From an uncultured Leptolyngbyaceae cyanobacterium (GTDB lineage: Bacteria; Cyanobacteriota; Cyanobacteriia; Leptolyngbyales; Leptolyngbyaceae): a stretch of 63,768 nucleotides of DNA. Positions within the stretch are counted from its first letter, which is position 1, and each line of letters opens with the position of its first letter. The position numbers were made by a program, and so were the translations under genes. Below, piece after piece: positions 43,516-51,281 of the stretch. The stretch covers positions 1 through 63,768 of the forward strand of contig CALIDI010000015.1 of assembly GCA_938023035.1 (NCBI GenBank), in the 5' to 3' direction. The notes below the pieces were generated by a model that ran no database searches, was not told where the DNA came from, and saw only the letters and a list, made by a program, of their open reading frames with translations.

Positions 43516-43523
43516 CACAGGCT

Positions 43524-43745
43524 CTAAAATTGCTCTACATCTGGTACACCCCGTACCAGTGCCGATAAAGCAGGGGGCAGAGCCGACATCGACTCTGAGT
43601 CCCCCCTCGCTGGAGCAGGCTCTTCTCTTGGAGCAGGAGCAGCCATATCAGCCGCTAGAAAAGCCCGTGAACTCACTGCAACCAGTGCCACAACAAAAAT
43701 TAAAACGATAAAGAGGGGGGCAATATACTGCCGAAAAAATGCCAT
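43524..43745 (-). CDS. Small single-pass membrane protein
   Basis: 73 residues: one N-terminal transmembrane helix (IAPLFIVLIFVVALVAVSSR, about 8-27) and a Pro/Ala/Glu-rich soluble tail. It could be a signal anchor with the tail outside. No family recognised. It is directly upstream of the GNAT gene. Confidence 0.55.
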   Translation of the reverse strand: MAFFRQYIAPLFIVLIFVVALVAVSSRAFLAADMAAPAPREEPAPARGDSESMSALPPALSALVRGVPDVEQF

Positions 43746-44418
43746 AGCTCCGCCTGTTCTACCTCTACCCTGTTACTTCAGGGTGTTTATTTATAAAAAT
43801 TCTTGTTTCTTCATCCTACAGTGATTTGGCTTTCCTTGCTCGCCCATGTGAATCGCCAGAAAAATCGTACCGGCCACTTTTTTTCACTCCCAAAACCACC
43901 CAGACGGTTCAACATTCTTGAGAATGAGTGTTCCTAACCATTGAGAATGCGGCCACCCCCTTTTCTGCATTAATTTAGACAGGAGGTTAAGAACTCACCG
44001 AAACATCACCGCCCCCTGAAAAGATGCTTTAGAAGCCCATTTCCTAGTAGCCCTGACGACTAAAGTCGCCGCAACACCAACAAAACCGGCCTCCGCAGGT
44101 TACAGAAGATTCCGATTGGCTCCACACCGATTTACCAAAGAATGCCGCAGAGACCCAATTCAATACTTTATTAAATATCTTGTAGATTAAATACCTTGTA
44201 GCGCGACGCTGCGGCTATCCAAGACCCTAAATCATAGCAGCGTGGTTTACCTTGACTTGGGGCAAAGCGACTTGGGGCAAAGCAGCCTGTCTCTTCAATC
44301 AAACTGAGATTCAGAGGATGGAACTTTGCCAGCAAACTCTGTCTGTACAGACACCTTCTTTCTTAAAATTCTTTCTTAAAATTGTTTCTTGAAAATTGAA
44401 AATGTTCTTAGTCTTGGC
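43746..44418. other. Long intergenic region with short tandem duplications
   Basis: No gene is seen. It contains the palindrome GACGACTAAAGTCGC (44056-44070, also near 53859), a 15-bp duplication TTAAATAxCTTGTAG at 44171-44201, a 15-bp perfect tandem GACTTGGGGCAAAGC at 44254-44283, and a 13-bp repeat TTTCTTAAAATTx, two to three copies, at about 44359-44398. Confidence 0.7.
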
Positions 44419-44712
44419 TTACTTGCCCTGCTCGCGTTTCTGTCGTTTCTGTTCAGCTTTAGCTTCCAGGCGATACAGCCAGACCATAAGAGCGACGACA
44501 CCCACCTGCAAAGCAAAGTTGGGAATGGTTTCACGGAGGTTTTGGCCTGCCAAAATCTTAGCAAGAAAGACAAATCCACCAATTGCTCCCGACGCGCCAA
44601 AGCCGGTGTAGATAAAACGACGTAAACCCCGATAGGGCGCATTGGCTTCAGCCTTAAGGCGAGCGTAAATCTCTGGATCTAGCTTTGCAGGTTTAGGGCG
44701 ATGGTCAGACAT
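44419..44712 (-). CDS. DUF3493 family membrane protein
   Basis: 97 residues of the DUF3493 family, related to low-PSII-accumulation (LPA) proteins of chloroplasts. Marks are RLKAEANAPYRGLRRFIYTG at 19-38, then two hydrophobic helices (ASGAIGGFVFLAKILAG and NFALQVGVVALMVWLYRL) and a basic tail. Location in the thylakoid or plasma membrane is inferred; a role in photosystem II assembly is suggested only by the family relation. Confidence 0.8.
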   Translation of the reverse strand: MSDHRPKPAKLDPEIYARLKAEANAPYRGLRRFIYTGFGASGAIGGFVFLAKILAGQNLRETIPNFALQVGVVALMVWLYRLEAKAEQKRQKREQGK

Positions 44713-44753
44713 TGGTTGGTAGGTCGGATTGCAATGCTAGTATAGATTAGCCT

Positions 44754-44837
44754 GGAGAGGTGGCAGAGTGGTCGAATGCACTCGACTTGAAATCGAGCAG
44801 GTGATGAGCCTCGCGGGTTCGAATCCCGCCCTCTCCG
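44754..44837 (+). tRNA. trnS-UGA: tRNA-Ser (anticodon UGA)
   Basis: Eighty-four bases with acceptor stem GGAGAGG/CCTCTCC, D-arm, anticodon loop CTTGAAA (anticodon TGA, reads UCA), a long class-II variable arm, and TpsiC arm GCGGGTTCGAATCCCGC. CCA is not encoded. A TATAGA at about 44740 is well placed as a -10 box. It is on the plus strand between two minus-strand genes. Confidence 0.97.
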
Positions 44838-44870
44838 TTGTGTCACTTCCAAAATCACGAGCAATCCCTG

Positions 44871-45812
44871 TCAGGAGTAACCCTGACCCGCCTTAAGCAT
44901 ATGAAAGGCAATGAACAGTTGGGTTAATGCTAGGGGATAACTTTGCAATGTTTCACCCGTTGTCCCTGTCACTTTTCCCAATTCTGGATTCATTTCTCGG
45001 TTACAGACATTGAGCAGATGGGGAATATCACCACAAATGAAATGTTCTAATTGCGCGACCTGTTCACCGGTAGCGTGTCTGTCAATTTCCAGAACATCTA
45101 CTGGTTTGCCCATATCTCGGCCTAACCCCAGTCGTACGGCTGACGTTGTATCACTGGGATCTGTGGTAACAACCTGACTTAAATCAGGATGGGGAATGTT
45201 GGGACGCAATATGAGCCGAACATTGAGGCTGCCGCTGGTGGCTTCGGGGTCGTCTGCGGCAGGATAAAACGTAACCACAATATCGGCCCATTGCCGTTGG
45301 GGTCGAATAAAACTCTCGGAGTCAGATTCGCGCTTTTGCATTTCTGCTAAAACCTGCTCTTCGCTGTACCCCCGCTTTTGAGTGTCTCGTCTAATCTTCC
45401 ATTTTGTGCGCAAATCTTCTGGGGGGGCTAGGTAGACTTTGACATCGTAGGCATCCCGCGCAATCCGGGTGGAATAGCCGAGTAAGCCTTCAACAATGAC
45501 AAATTTGTTGGGCTTGATGTACTCTGGTGCTTCAAAGGTTCCCGTTTTATGGCTATAGATTGGTTTGAGAATGGGTTGCCCTGTGCGCAGCAGAGAGAGG
45601 TGCTGCTGCATGATATCGAGGTAGTTACAGTCGGGATGAAGTGCCGTGATCCCCAAATCAGCCCGTTGTTTACGGTCGTAGCGATGGTAGTCATCGGTGC
45701 AAATAACAGTTACATTCTCAGCCCCCAAAAACTGAGCAATTCCCTTTGTTAGGGTAGTTTTGCCTGCTGCACTGTCACCAACGATACCGAGAATAATGGG
45801 GCGCTGGGTCAT
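44871..45812 (-). CDS. Phosphoribulokinase paralogue lacking the P-loop cysteine
   Basis: 313 residues of the phosphoribulokinase/uridine kinase family: P-loop GDSAAGKTT at 12-20, TDDYHRYDRKQRADLGITAL at 39-58 and KPNKFVIVEGLLGY near 104-117. The Calvin-cycle enzyme of cyanobacteria has 'GDSGCGKS', with a redox cysteine in the P-loop. Here that position is Ala, so thioredoxin/CP12 control through this disulfide is not possible, although C38 (VICTDDYH) remains. This looks like the second PRK-like protein known in many cyanobacteria; its substrate is uncertain. GGGAGG precedes the ATG. Confidence 0.85.
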   Translation of the reverse strand: MTQRPIILGIVGDSAAGKTTLTKGIAQFLGAENVTVICTDDYHRYDRKQRADLGITALHPDCNYLDIMQQHLSLLRTGQPILKPIYSHKTGTFEAPEYIKPNKFVIVEGLLGYSTRIARDAYDVKVYLAPPEDLRTKWKIRRDTQKRGYSEEQVLAEMQKRESDSESFIRPQRQWADIVVTFYPAADDPEATSGSLNVRLILRPNIPHPDLSQVVTTDPSDTTSAVRLGLGRDMGKPVDVLEIDRHATGEQVAQLEHFICGDIPHLLNVCNREMNPELGKVTGTTGETLQSYPLALTQLFIAFHMLKAGQGYS

Positions 45813-46096
45813 GTTTCCTCCCGAAGCGTTTACGTCTGAAGTATTTGCATAATTATCTTCTAATACTTTTGGCGATTATTTTTTACTATCTAAAGTGTGT
45901 TGGTTAAGTATTGCGATCGCTCACTCTTTCGTGCTGTGGAGCAAAATTCAGGTTTTGACGGATCGCCGACAAAAAATCAGGTTCAGTTTCCCCGACTTGG
46001 GGCATCAGAGTTGCATGCGTTGCCTGTTTTAAGACCCGGTCATATCTAGTGCAGTTTCATTCTTCTAGGGAACCTTTCAGGCGACGAGCGCTGGAG

Positions 46097-46708
46097 CTAC
46101 TGACCACGAGTGCCATCGGGCAGTCGCGCCCCTTCGAGCCTTGCTCCTGTCAGGTTTGCACCCTGGAGCCTGGCTTTAATCAGGCGCGTATTGCGTAAAT
46201 CTGCATTTGTCAGGTTTGCACCTCGCAGATCCGCCTGCTCAAGATTGGCATCGCGTAAATCAGCCCCCGTGAGATCGGCGCTAACCAACTGGGTCTGATA
46301 CAAATAGGCCTGCCTGAGGTTGGCTCCCCTTAAATCCGCCTCCTCGAGTTTGACCAAAGCCAAATTAGCCTGCTTGAGAATCGCCTGACTCAGATTTGCC
46401 CTTTTGAGGGAAGACCCTTGTAAATCGGCTGAGGTTAAGTTCGCTGCTTGCAGATCCGCGCTGTCGAAGACGTAGGCATAGAGTCGAGCATCGGATAGAT
46501 CGCAGCCAGGGCAGACATTGCGATGAATGAGTTGATGAACATGTTCAGGGTTAGCCGACTGGGCAAGTTGGCCAACTAACGTTAGGGCGATCGCCCCACA
46601 GACCAGACCCACCCACTGTAACAGTGACTGTGCGCGCCGCAGCCGCAAAATCCTTGAGTTTTTAACACGGGTCGCCAGCAAATCCTGAAATGGCCTAATA
46701 CGCACCAT
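46097..46708 (-). CDS. Pentapeptide-repeat protein
   Basis: About 203 residues. A membrane helix or uncleaved signal lies at about 30-50 (LLQWVGLVCGAIALTLVGQL). It is followed by the motif LIHRNVCPGCDLSDA and a right-handed quadrilateral helix of A(D/N)LxX pentapeptides to the end (TGADLRDANLEQADLRGANL). I take the ATG at 46708, which overlaps the sugar transferase stop by 14 bases and follows AAGGG; translation is likely coupled. Function unknown; pentapeptide proteins are very common in cyanobacteria. Confidence 0.85.
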   Translation of the reverse strand: MVRIRPFQDLLATRVKNSRILRLRRAQSLLQWVGLVCGAIALTLVGQLAQSANPEHVHQLIHRNVCPGCDLSDARLYAYVFDSADLQAANLTSADLQGSSLKRANLSQAILKQANLALVKLEEADLRGANLRQAYLYQTQLVSADLTGADLRDANLEQADLRGANLTNADLRNTRLIKARLQGANLTGARLEGARLPDGTRGQ

Positions 46709-47399
46709 TGCCCTTGGGAAACAAAACAATACCAATGGTTTTGATAATAATCCAAAGGTCAACGCCTAAATTACGATTGTTCACATAATACAGGTCAAGC
46801 TGAACCCGACGAGGGTAAGGGACGTCATTTCGTCCAGAAACTTGCCACAACCCTGTAATGCCAGGACGAATGCTCAATACCCGATCTGCGTAACGCCCAT
46901 AACGCGCAATCTCCTCATCCACCACTGGTCGAGGCCCAACCACACTCATGTCTCCCTTTAAGACATTAAAAAACTGAGGAAACTCGTCTAGACTCGTCAT
47001 TCTAAGGAAGCGCCCGACAACAGTGACCCGTGGATCACGTCGCAACTTAAAGTCCCCCTCGTACTCCCGGCGGAGTTGGGGAGAGTTTTCTATCAGTTGC
47101 AGCAGCATTTCATCTGCGTTTCGCACCATGGTGCGGAATTTGATACACCCAAAAGGTTTGTAATTCTTACCGACTCGCTCCTGTATATAGAACACAGGGC
47201 CTGGCGAACTGATCGCAATCAGAACGATAAGACCCAGGTAAAGGGGAGAAAACAGAATTAATACAGTTAACGAAAAAACAATGTCGAAGACCCGCTTAGC
47301 TAGCGCTCCGTCAAGGATACTCACTAGAAGTGGCCAGAGGCCACGCCTGAGGGATGAACGAAGAGCTTTGCTTGCACCGATTTGACTTTCGGCAGTCAT
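46695..47399 (-). CDS. Exopolysaccharide sugar transferase
   Basis: Undecaprenyl-phosphate sugar-1-phosphate transferase, 234 residues. One membrane helix at about 41-63 (IVFSLTVLILFSPLYLGLIVL). Catalytic motifs: SSPGPVFYIQERVG, FGCIKFRTMVRNAD, LRMTSLDEFPQFFNVLKGDM, SVVGPRP and IRPGITGLWQVSGRND, ending in the typical GNGAY. It sits between a GT4 glycosyltransferase (109 bases upstream) and the pentapeptide gene (overlapping), in what reads as an exopolysaccharide operon. Confidence 0.92.
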   Translation of the reverse strand: MTAESQIGASKALRSSLRRGLWPLLVSILDGALAKRVFDIVFSLTVLILFSPLYLGLIVLIAISSPGPVFYIQERVGKNYKPFGCIKFRTMVRNADEMLLQLIENSPQLRREYEGDFKLRRDPRVTVVGRFLRMTSLDEFPQFFNVLKGDMSVVGPRPVVDEEIARYGRYADRVLSIRPGITGLWQVSGRNDVPYPRRVQLDLYYVNNRNLGVDLWIIIKTIGIVLFPKGNGAY

Positions 47400-47507
47400 T
47401 TTACTCCTTCAAACCACACCACATAGTCCTGCACACAGAATCAGCGCCCTTGACCTTCTCGTCAAAAACAACGCAAGAGCCAAATTAAAGACGCGGAGAT
47501 TCAACCC

Positions 47508-48809
47508 TCATACACTCAAATCATGCACCTGCGAATTTTGCCGCAGCTGAAATTCTTGGTAACAACTTGTCAAAAAGCTAGCATATTGTTTACGAAAAGA
47601 TTCAGGGGTGAATGACAGAGCATGCGATCGCACAATAGACGGGGTTAACCGGCCTAGATGTTGCTCAAAACTCTTCACCGCTGCAACCAGAGCCTCTGGC
47701 TTTTGCTCTGCAAATAATACCCCAGTTCCTTGATCACCGTACTGGTGTAGATCGCGAATTGTCTCGGCAGTTCCTCCTTTGCCATAAGCAATCACCGGTG
47801 TTCCACAGGCTTGCGCCTCAACAGGAGCAATCCCAAAGTCTTCAAAGGCGGCATAAACAAAGGCCCGAGCGCGAGCCATATAGTCCTCAACAACAGCATC
47901 GGGCTGCCAACCCATAAACGTAATATTAGGACGAGCCATTTGGCGAATTTGTTTCAGCTCAGGGCCACTGCCAATCACAATCAGAGGTTTCCCTAACTGG
48001 TTAAAGGCCTGCACAATCAGTGCAACTTTTTTGTAACTGACTATTCGAGAAACCGTTAGATAAAAATTATCTTTTTGCTCGCATAGTTGAAAACGCTCCG
48101 TATCAACTGGGGGATAGATTACTTTAGCGGGGCGGCGATAGTAGCGCCAGATGCGCTGGGCAGTGTTTTTAGAATTGGCAATAAAATAATCAACGTGGTG
48201 AGCCGTTAGCACATCCCACTGGCGCAGGCGATGCAAGAGATACCGGGTCAAAATCCCCAGGAAGCCATGACCCGCTCGACTACTCTTAAGGTAATCAAAG
48301 GTCAGATCCCAGGCATAACGCATGGGGGCGTGACAGTAGCAGATATGTAACTGATGGGGGGCAACCAAAACGCCCTTGGCCACAGCGTGGGATGAGGAGA
48401 GAATCACATCATATTCGCGTAGATCAAATTGTTCGATCGCTAGAGGCAAAAAGGGGAGATACTTTTGAATGCCCTGCCGGGCAAAGGGAAATTGCTGCAA
48501 AAAGGAGGTGCCAATCGAGCGCTTATACAGATAGCTATCTGGATTGGTTGATTCAAAGTCAATCAGAGCATAAAGATCGGCATTAATTATGTTTAATATT
48601 TCTTTAACAACTAATTCTGATCCTCCCGTTGCCAGAGGGGTTAACCACTCATGGACCAATGCAATTTTTCGATTTATCAACTCACCATCTGCGAATTCCC
48701 TGATTGGTTCATTCAAGTTGAAACGCCCCTCCCCATAACACCATTGCTTTGAATAGTAGCCTAAGGCTGGTCTTTTACAGTCACCCAGTCTACTTAAACT
48801 CGCCTCCAA
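47508..48809 (-). CDS. GT4 family glycosyltransferase
   Basis: GT-B fold retaining glycosyltransferase. The N-terminal domain starts at KIALVHEWLTPLATGGSELV near residue 48; the donor-binding domain has FYLTVSRIVSYKKVALIVQA near 245-265, PNITFMGWQPD near 292 and the E-x7-E site FEDFGIAPVEAQACGTPVIA near 316-335. The longest frame begins at a TTG (48809), but its first 43 residues look unlike the family. A TTG at 48680 is a likely alternative start. First gene of the polysaccharide operon; a MITE-like element (48864-49022) sits just upstream, in its promoter region. Confidence 0.88.
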   Translation of the reverse strand: MEASLSRLGDCKRPALGYYSKQWCYGEGRFNLNEPIREFADGELINRKIALVHEWLTPLATGGSELVVKEILNIINADLYALIDFESTNPDSYLYKRSIGTSFLQQFPFARQGIQKYLPFLPLAIEQFDLREYDVILSSSHAVAKGVLVAPHQLHICYCHAPMRYAWDLTFDYLKSSRAGHGFLGILTRYLLHRLRQWDVLTAHHVDYFIANSKNTAQRIWRYYRRPAKVIYPPVDTERFQLCEQKDNFYLTVSRIVSYKKVALIVQAFNQLGKPLIVIGSGPELKQIRQMARPNITFMGWQPDAVVEDYMARARAFVYAAFEDFGIAPVEAQACGTPVIAYGKGGTAETIRDLHQYGDQGTGVLFAEQKPEALVAAVKSFEQHLGRLTPSIVRSHALSFTPESFRKQYASFLTSCYQEFQLRQNSQVHDLSV

Positions 48810-48855
48810 GTCTGTTTGGATTTTTCTCTCAGGTGAAACACCTATTTTCCAGATG

Positions 48856-49030
48856 AGTTGCCAGGGTGCATGTCACTTTTGCCCTCACCCTTTTCTGGTA
48901 TCCCGGATTGCTCTAATCCCTCTCCCAATTTGGGAGAGGAACGTTGAGATGGCTCGACCCCCCTTCTCCCAACCCAGGAGAAGCGACTGGGGGATGAAGG
49001 CCTGAAAAGGTGACATGCTCTCAGTTGCCA
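48856..49030. mobile_element. MITE-like element, full copy A3, with target duplication
   Basis: The element spans 48864-49022 (159 bp, the same length as copy A2). It starts GGGTGCATGTCACTTTTGCC and ends AAAAGGTGACATGCTCTC. The 8-bp direct repeats AGTTGCCA at 48856-48863 and 49023-49030 are target duplications. Internal sequence is non-coding and contains CTCTCCCAATTTGGGAGAG and TTCTCCC-aaccca-GGAGAA hairpins. Confidence 0.88.
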
Positions 49031-49135
49031 TTCCCAGTTTGAGTTTTCACTCCTTACCTACGAGTTACCGGATAATTTTCCTAGACAATTCTGGAGCAGA
49101 GTATTGATGGCTGCTCCCAACAGGTAGAGTGAAAG

Positions 49136-49342
49136 GTGCAAGCCAGACTAGAGGGAAAGATATTGGGTTTCTTAGCGAAGATTGTTGCCGCTTCAGTACT
49201 ACTGACGGTTGCTATTAAATACGGTGGGCCGATTTTGCCAGTTCAAGACAACCCTACGACTATTTTGATCATCATCACTGCCCCCAGCCTGATTTTGGCA
49301 ATTATCCTGGGTTGGCGTTGGCGCAAGTCATTGAAGGAGTAG
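49136..49342 (+). CDS. Small two-helix membrane protein
   Basis: 68 residues beginning with GTG. Two hydrophobic segments (about 13-30 and 42-60) separated by a short loop, and a basic end (GWRWRKSLKE). It ends five bases before the AI-2E family gene and is surely co-transcribed with it. Small genes like this often accompany that permease in cyanobacteria; function unknown. Confidence 0.62.
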   Translation: MQARLEGKILGFLAKIVAASVLLTVAIKYGGPILPVQDNPTTILIIITAPSLILAIILGWRWRKSLKE

Positions 49343-49346
49343 TTTT

Positions 49347-50489
49347 GTGAAATTTGGGCACTGGATTGGGTTAGTCATCCTGGCAGCAGCGCTTTACATC
49401 CTCTGGGAAATTCGCCAACTGCTCCTGCTGGTCTTTGGTGCTGTGATTTTGGCGAACAGTCTAAATCTTCTGGCTAAGCGATTACAGCGTTTAGGAGTGC
49501 AGCGAGGTCTTGCAGTTGCAATTGCGATTAGCAGCTTGATTGCCTTTATGGCGCTATTTTTTGGTTTGGTGGTTCCACCTTTTGTCCAACAGTTTCAGGA
49601 GTTGCTGATTCTTGTGCCGAAGGGAATTGCTGAACTGAACAATCAACTGGAGCGCACCTATGCGTCGCTTCCGTCCTTGGTGAAGGAGTATTTGCCGGAT
49701 CTCGATACGCTGGGTGAACAGGCGACGCCTTTTATTAATGGGGTTTTAGGAGGTTCCTTTGCCATTTTTTCAAGTTCTTTCGGAGCTGGGTTAAACGTTC
49801 TCTTCATCACAGTGCTGGGCATGATGATGCTGGTTAATCCAATGGCTTATCGACAGGGGTTTGTTCGGCTGTTTCCTTCCTTCTATCGCCAACGGGTGCA
49901 TCAAATCTTGCTGGAGTGCGAGATCGCTCTTGGTCACTGGATGGTCGGGGCGCTCATCAGCATGGGAGTGATTTCGCTGCTCAGTCTTATTGGCCTGGCC
50001 CTGATTGGGGTGAAAGCGGCTTTGGCAAATGCGGTACTGGCTGGACTGCTTAACTTTATCCCCAATATTGGGCCGACTTTTAGTGTGATTCCACCGATCG
50101 CGATCGCCCTTCTCGATAACCCGGTTAAAGCCCTTTCTGTGTTGATTCTTTACATCTTGATTCAACAATTTGAGAGTAATTTGCTGACCCCAATTGTGAT
50201 GGCTCAACAAGTTTCCCTACTGCCCGCTGTCACCCTGGTTGCTCAGGTCTTTTTCGCCACCTTTTTTGGTTTTTGGGGGTTATTACTTGCCATTCCGCTG
50301 ACGGTGGTGTGCCAAATTTGGGTGCGTTGCTCCCTTATCGAGGACATTCTTGATCGGTGGGAACACCTGCCCGCGCTCTTCTCTGGGCAAAAAAACGAGT
50401 TGGAAACGCTCACTCTGCCAGAAACCGAACAACCTTCCTCTGAAGTTGAGGATTTAGAAGACCGCTTAACTCACCCTTCTGAGTCATGA
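49347..50489 (+). CDS. AI-2E family transporter
   Basis: 380-residue inner-membrane protein of the AI-2E/PerM (TqsA) family, with about eight helices: two at the N-terminus, a long amphipathic periplasmic section (about 65-130), then the conserved C-terminal helices. The family motif region GVKAALANAVLAGLLNFIPN IGP is near 210-235. Roles described for the family include quorum-signal export and Na+/H+ exchange; substrate here is unknown. GTG start with AAGGAG upstream. The C-terminal 30 residues are acidic. Confidence 0.87.
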   Translation: MKFGHWIGLVILAAALYILWEIRQLLLLVFGAVILANSLNLLAKRLQRLGVQRGLAVAIAISSLIAFMALFFGLVVPPFVQQFQELLILVPKGIAELNNQLERTYASLPSLVKEYLPDLDTLGEQATPFINGVLGGSFAIFSSSFGAGLNVLFITVLGMMMLVNPMAYRQGFVRLFPSFYRQRVHQILLECEIALGHWMVGALISMGVISLLSLIGLALIGVKAALANAVLAGLLNFIPNIGPTFSVIPPIAIALLDNPVKALSVLILYILIQQFESNLLTPIVMAQQVSLLPAVTLVAQVFFATFFGFWGLLLAIPLTVVCQIWVRCSLIEDILDRWEHLPALFSGQKNELETLTLPETEQPSSEVEDLEDRLTHPSES

Positions 50490-50678
50490 TCGGCAACATC
50501 CATCTACCCGCACTGTTCCTTGAGTCTGCATTCTAAACCGCCTGTATTCCTTTTTCCTCCTTACGAGCTCTTCTCGCCCACGTGATTTCAGTCAAAATGA
50601 CTCCCTGCTTGGAGCCGCTAAAGCATGAGCCTGGCCCGTTTGTAAGACTGATCGCATGTAAATCTTCCCCACTGCCCT

Positions 50679-51035
50679 ATGCCACACTCCTTCGACAACG
50701 ACGACGATATCCATCTACAAAATCTGCTGTATCTGGTTCCCATATTTGGGGCGTTTCCAGCTTTGTGGACGCTCTACCACAAGTCAGGCAGCCGCCAGCA
50801 ACGTAATCTGAGTCGTCTGGCTTTAACTCTGGCACTGGGTTGGTTGGTGAGTTACTTGATGCTTGGTCTGGGATCTGAGGTCGCAGAGTCAATCAAGGTT
50901 CCCCTTCTGTTTACTAGTACGGTTGTTTCTTCAGCTTATTTTTTAGGCACCTTGGGGTTGATGGCGCAACTTTACCGGCGCAGAGTGATGAGTCAATCGC
51001 GTTTGCGGCGACTAGAGCAAAAACAGCGGGGATAG
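50679..51035 (+). CDS. Conserved cyanobacterial membrane protein
   Basis: 118 residues: an acidic start, then about three transmembrane helices (LLYLVPIFGAFPALWTLY; LALTLALGWLVSYLMLGLG; TSTVVSSAYFLGTLGLMAQL), and a very basic C-terminus (RRRVMSQSRLRRLEQKQR). No enzyme motif. Function unknown. Confidence 0.6.
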   Translation: MPHSFDNDDDIHLQNLLYLVPIFGAFPALWTLYHKSGSRQQRNLSRLALTLALGWLVSYLMLGLGSEVAESIKVPLLFTSTVVSSAYFLGTLGLMAQLYRRRVMSQSRLRRLEQKQRG

Positions 51036-51281
51036 GGTAGCTGGTTGAAAAGGTTGCACCATTTTGTGGCCGATCGCTTATAGTACCGATGCCGCTGGGT
51101 GGGCTAGTCGCGATCGCTCCCCTGGCTTGTGGGTGTGTGCCCTGACCAGCGTTAGAAGCGGCTGAGACTCGACCATTTTGTTTGAACGGGTAGGTTCTCG
51201 CTTGCAAGCTAGCCCTCACCCAGTTCCTTCACTGAGTTCATTTTCGTTTTTGACTTCATCCACTTCTCGCTCCCTGATACC

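Noticed and set aside
44754-44837. Integration site at the tRNA-Ser 3' end
   Set aside because: No second copy of the tRNA end, integrase or island-like genes nearby.
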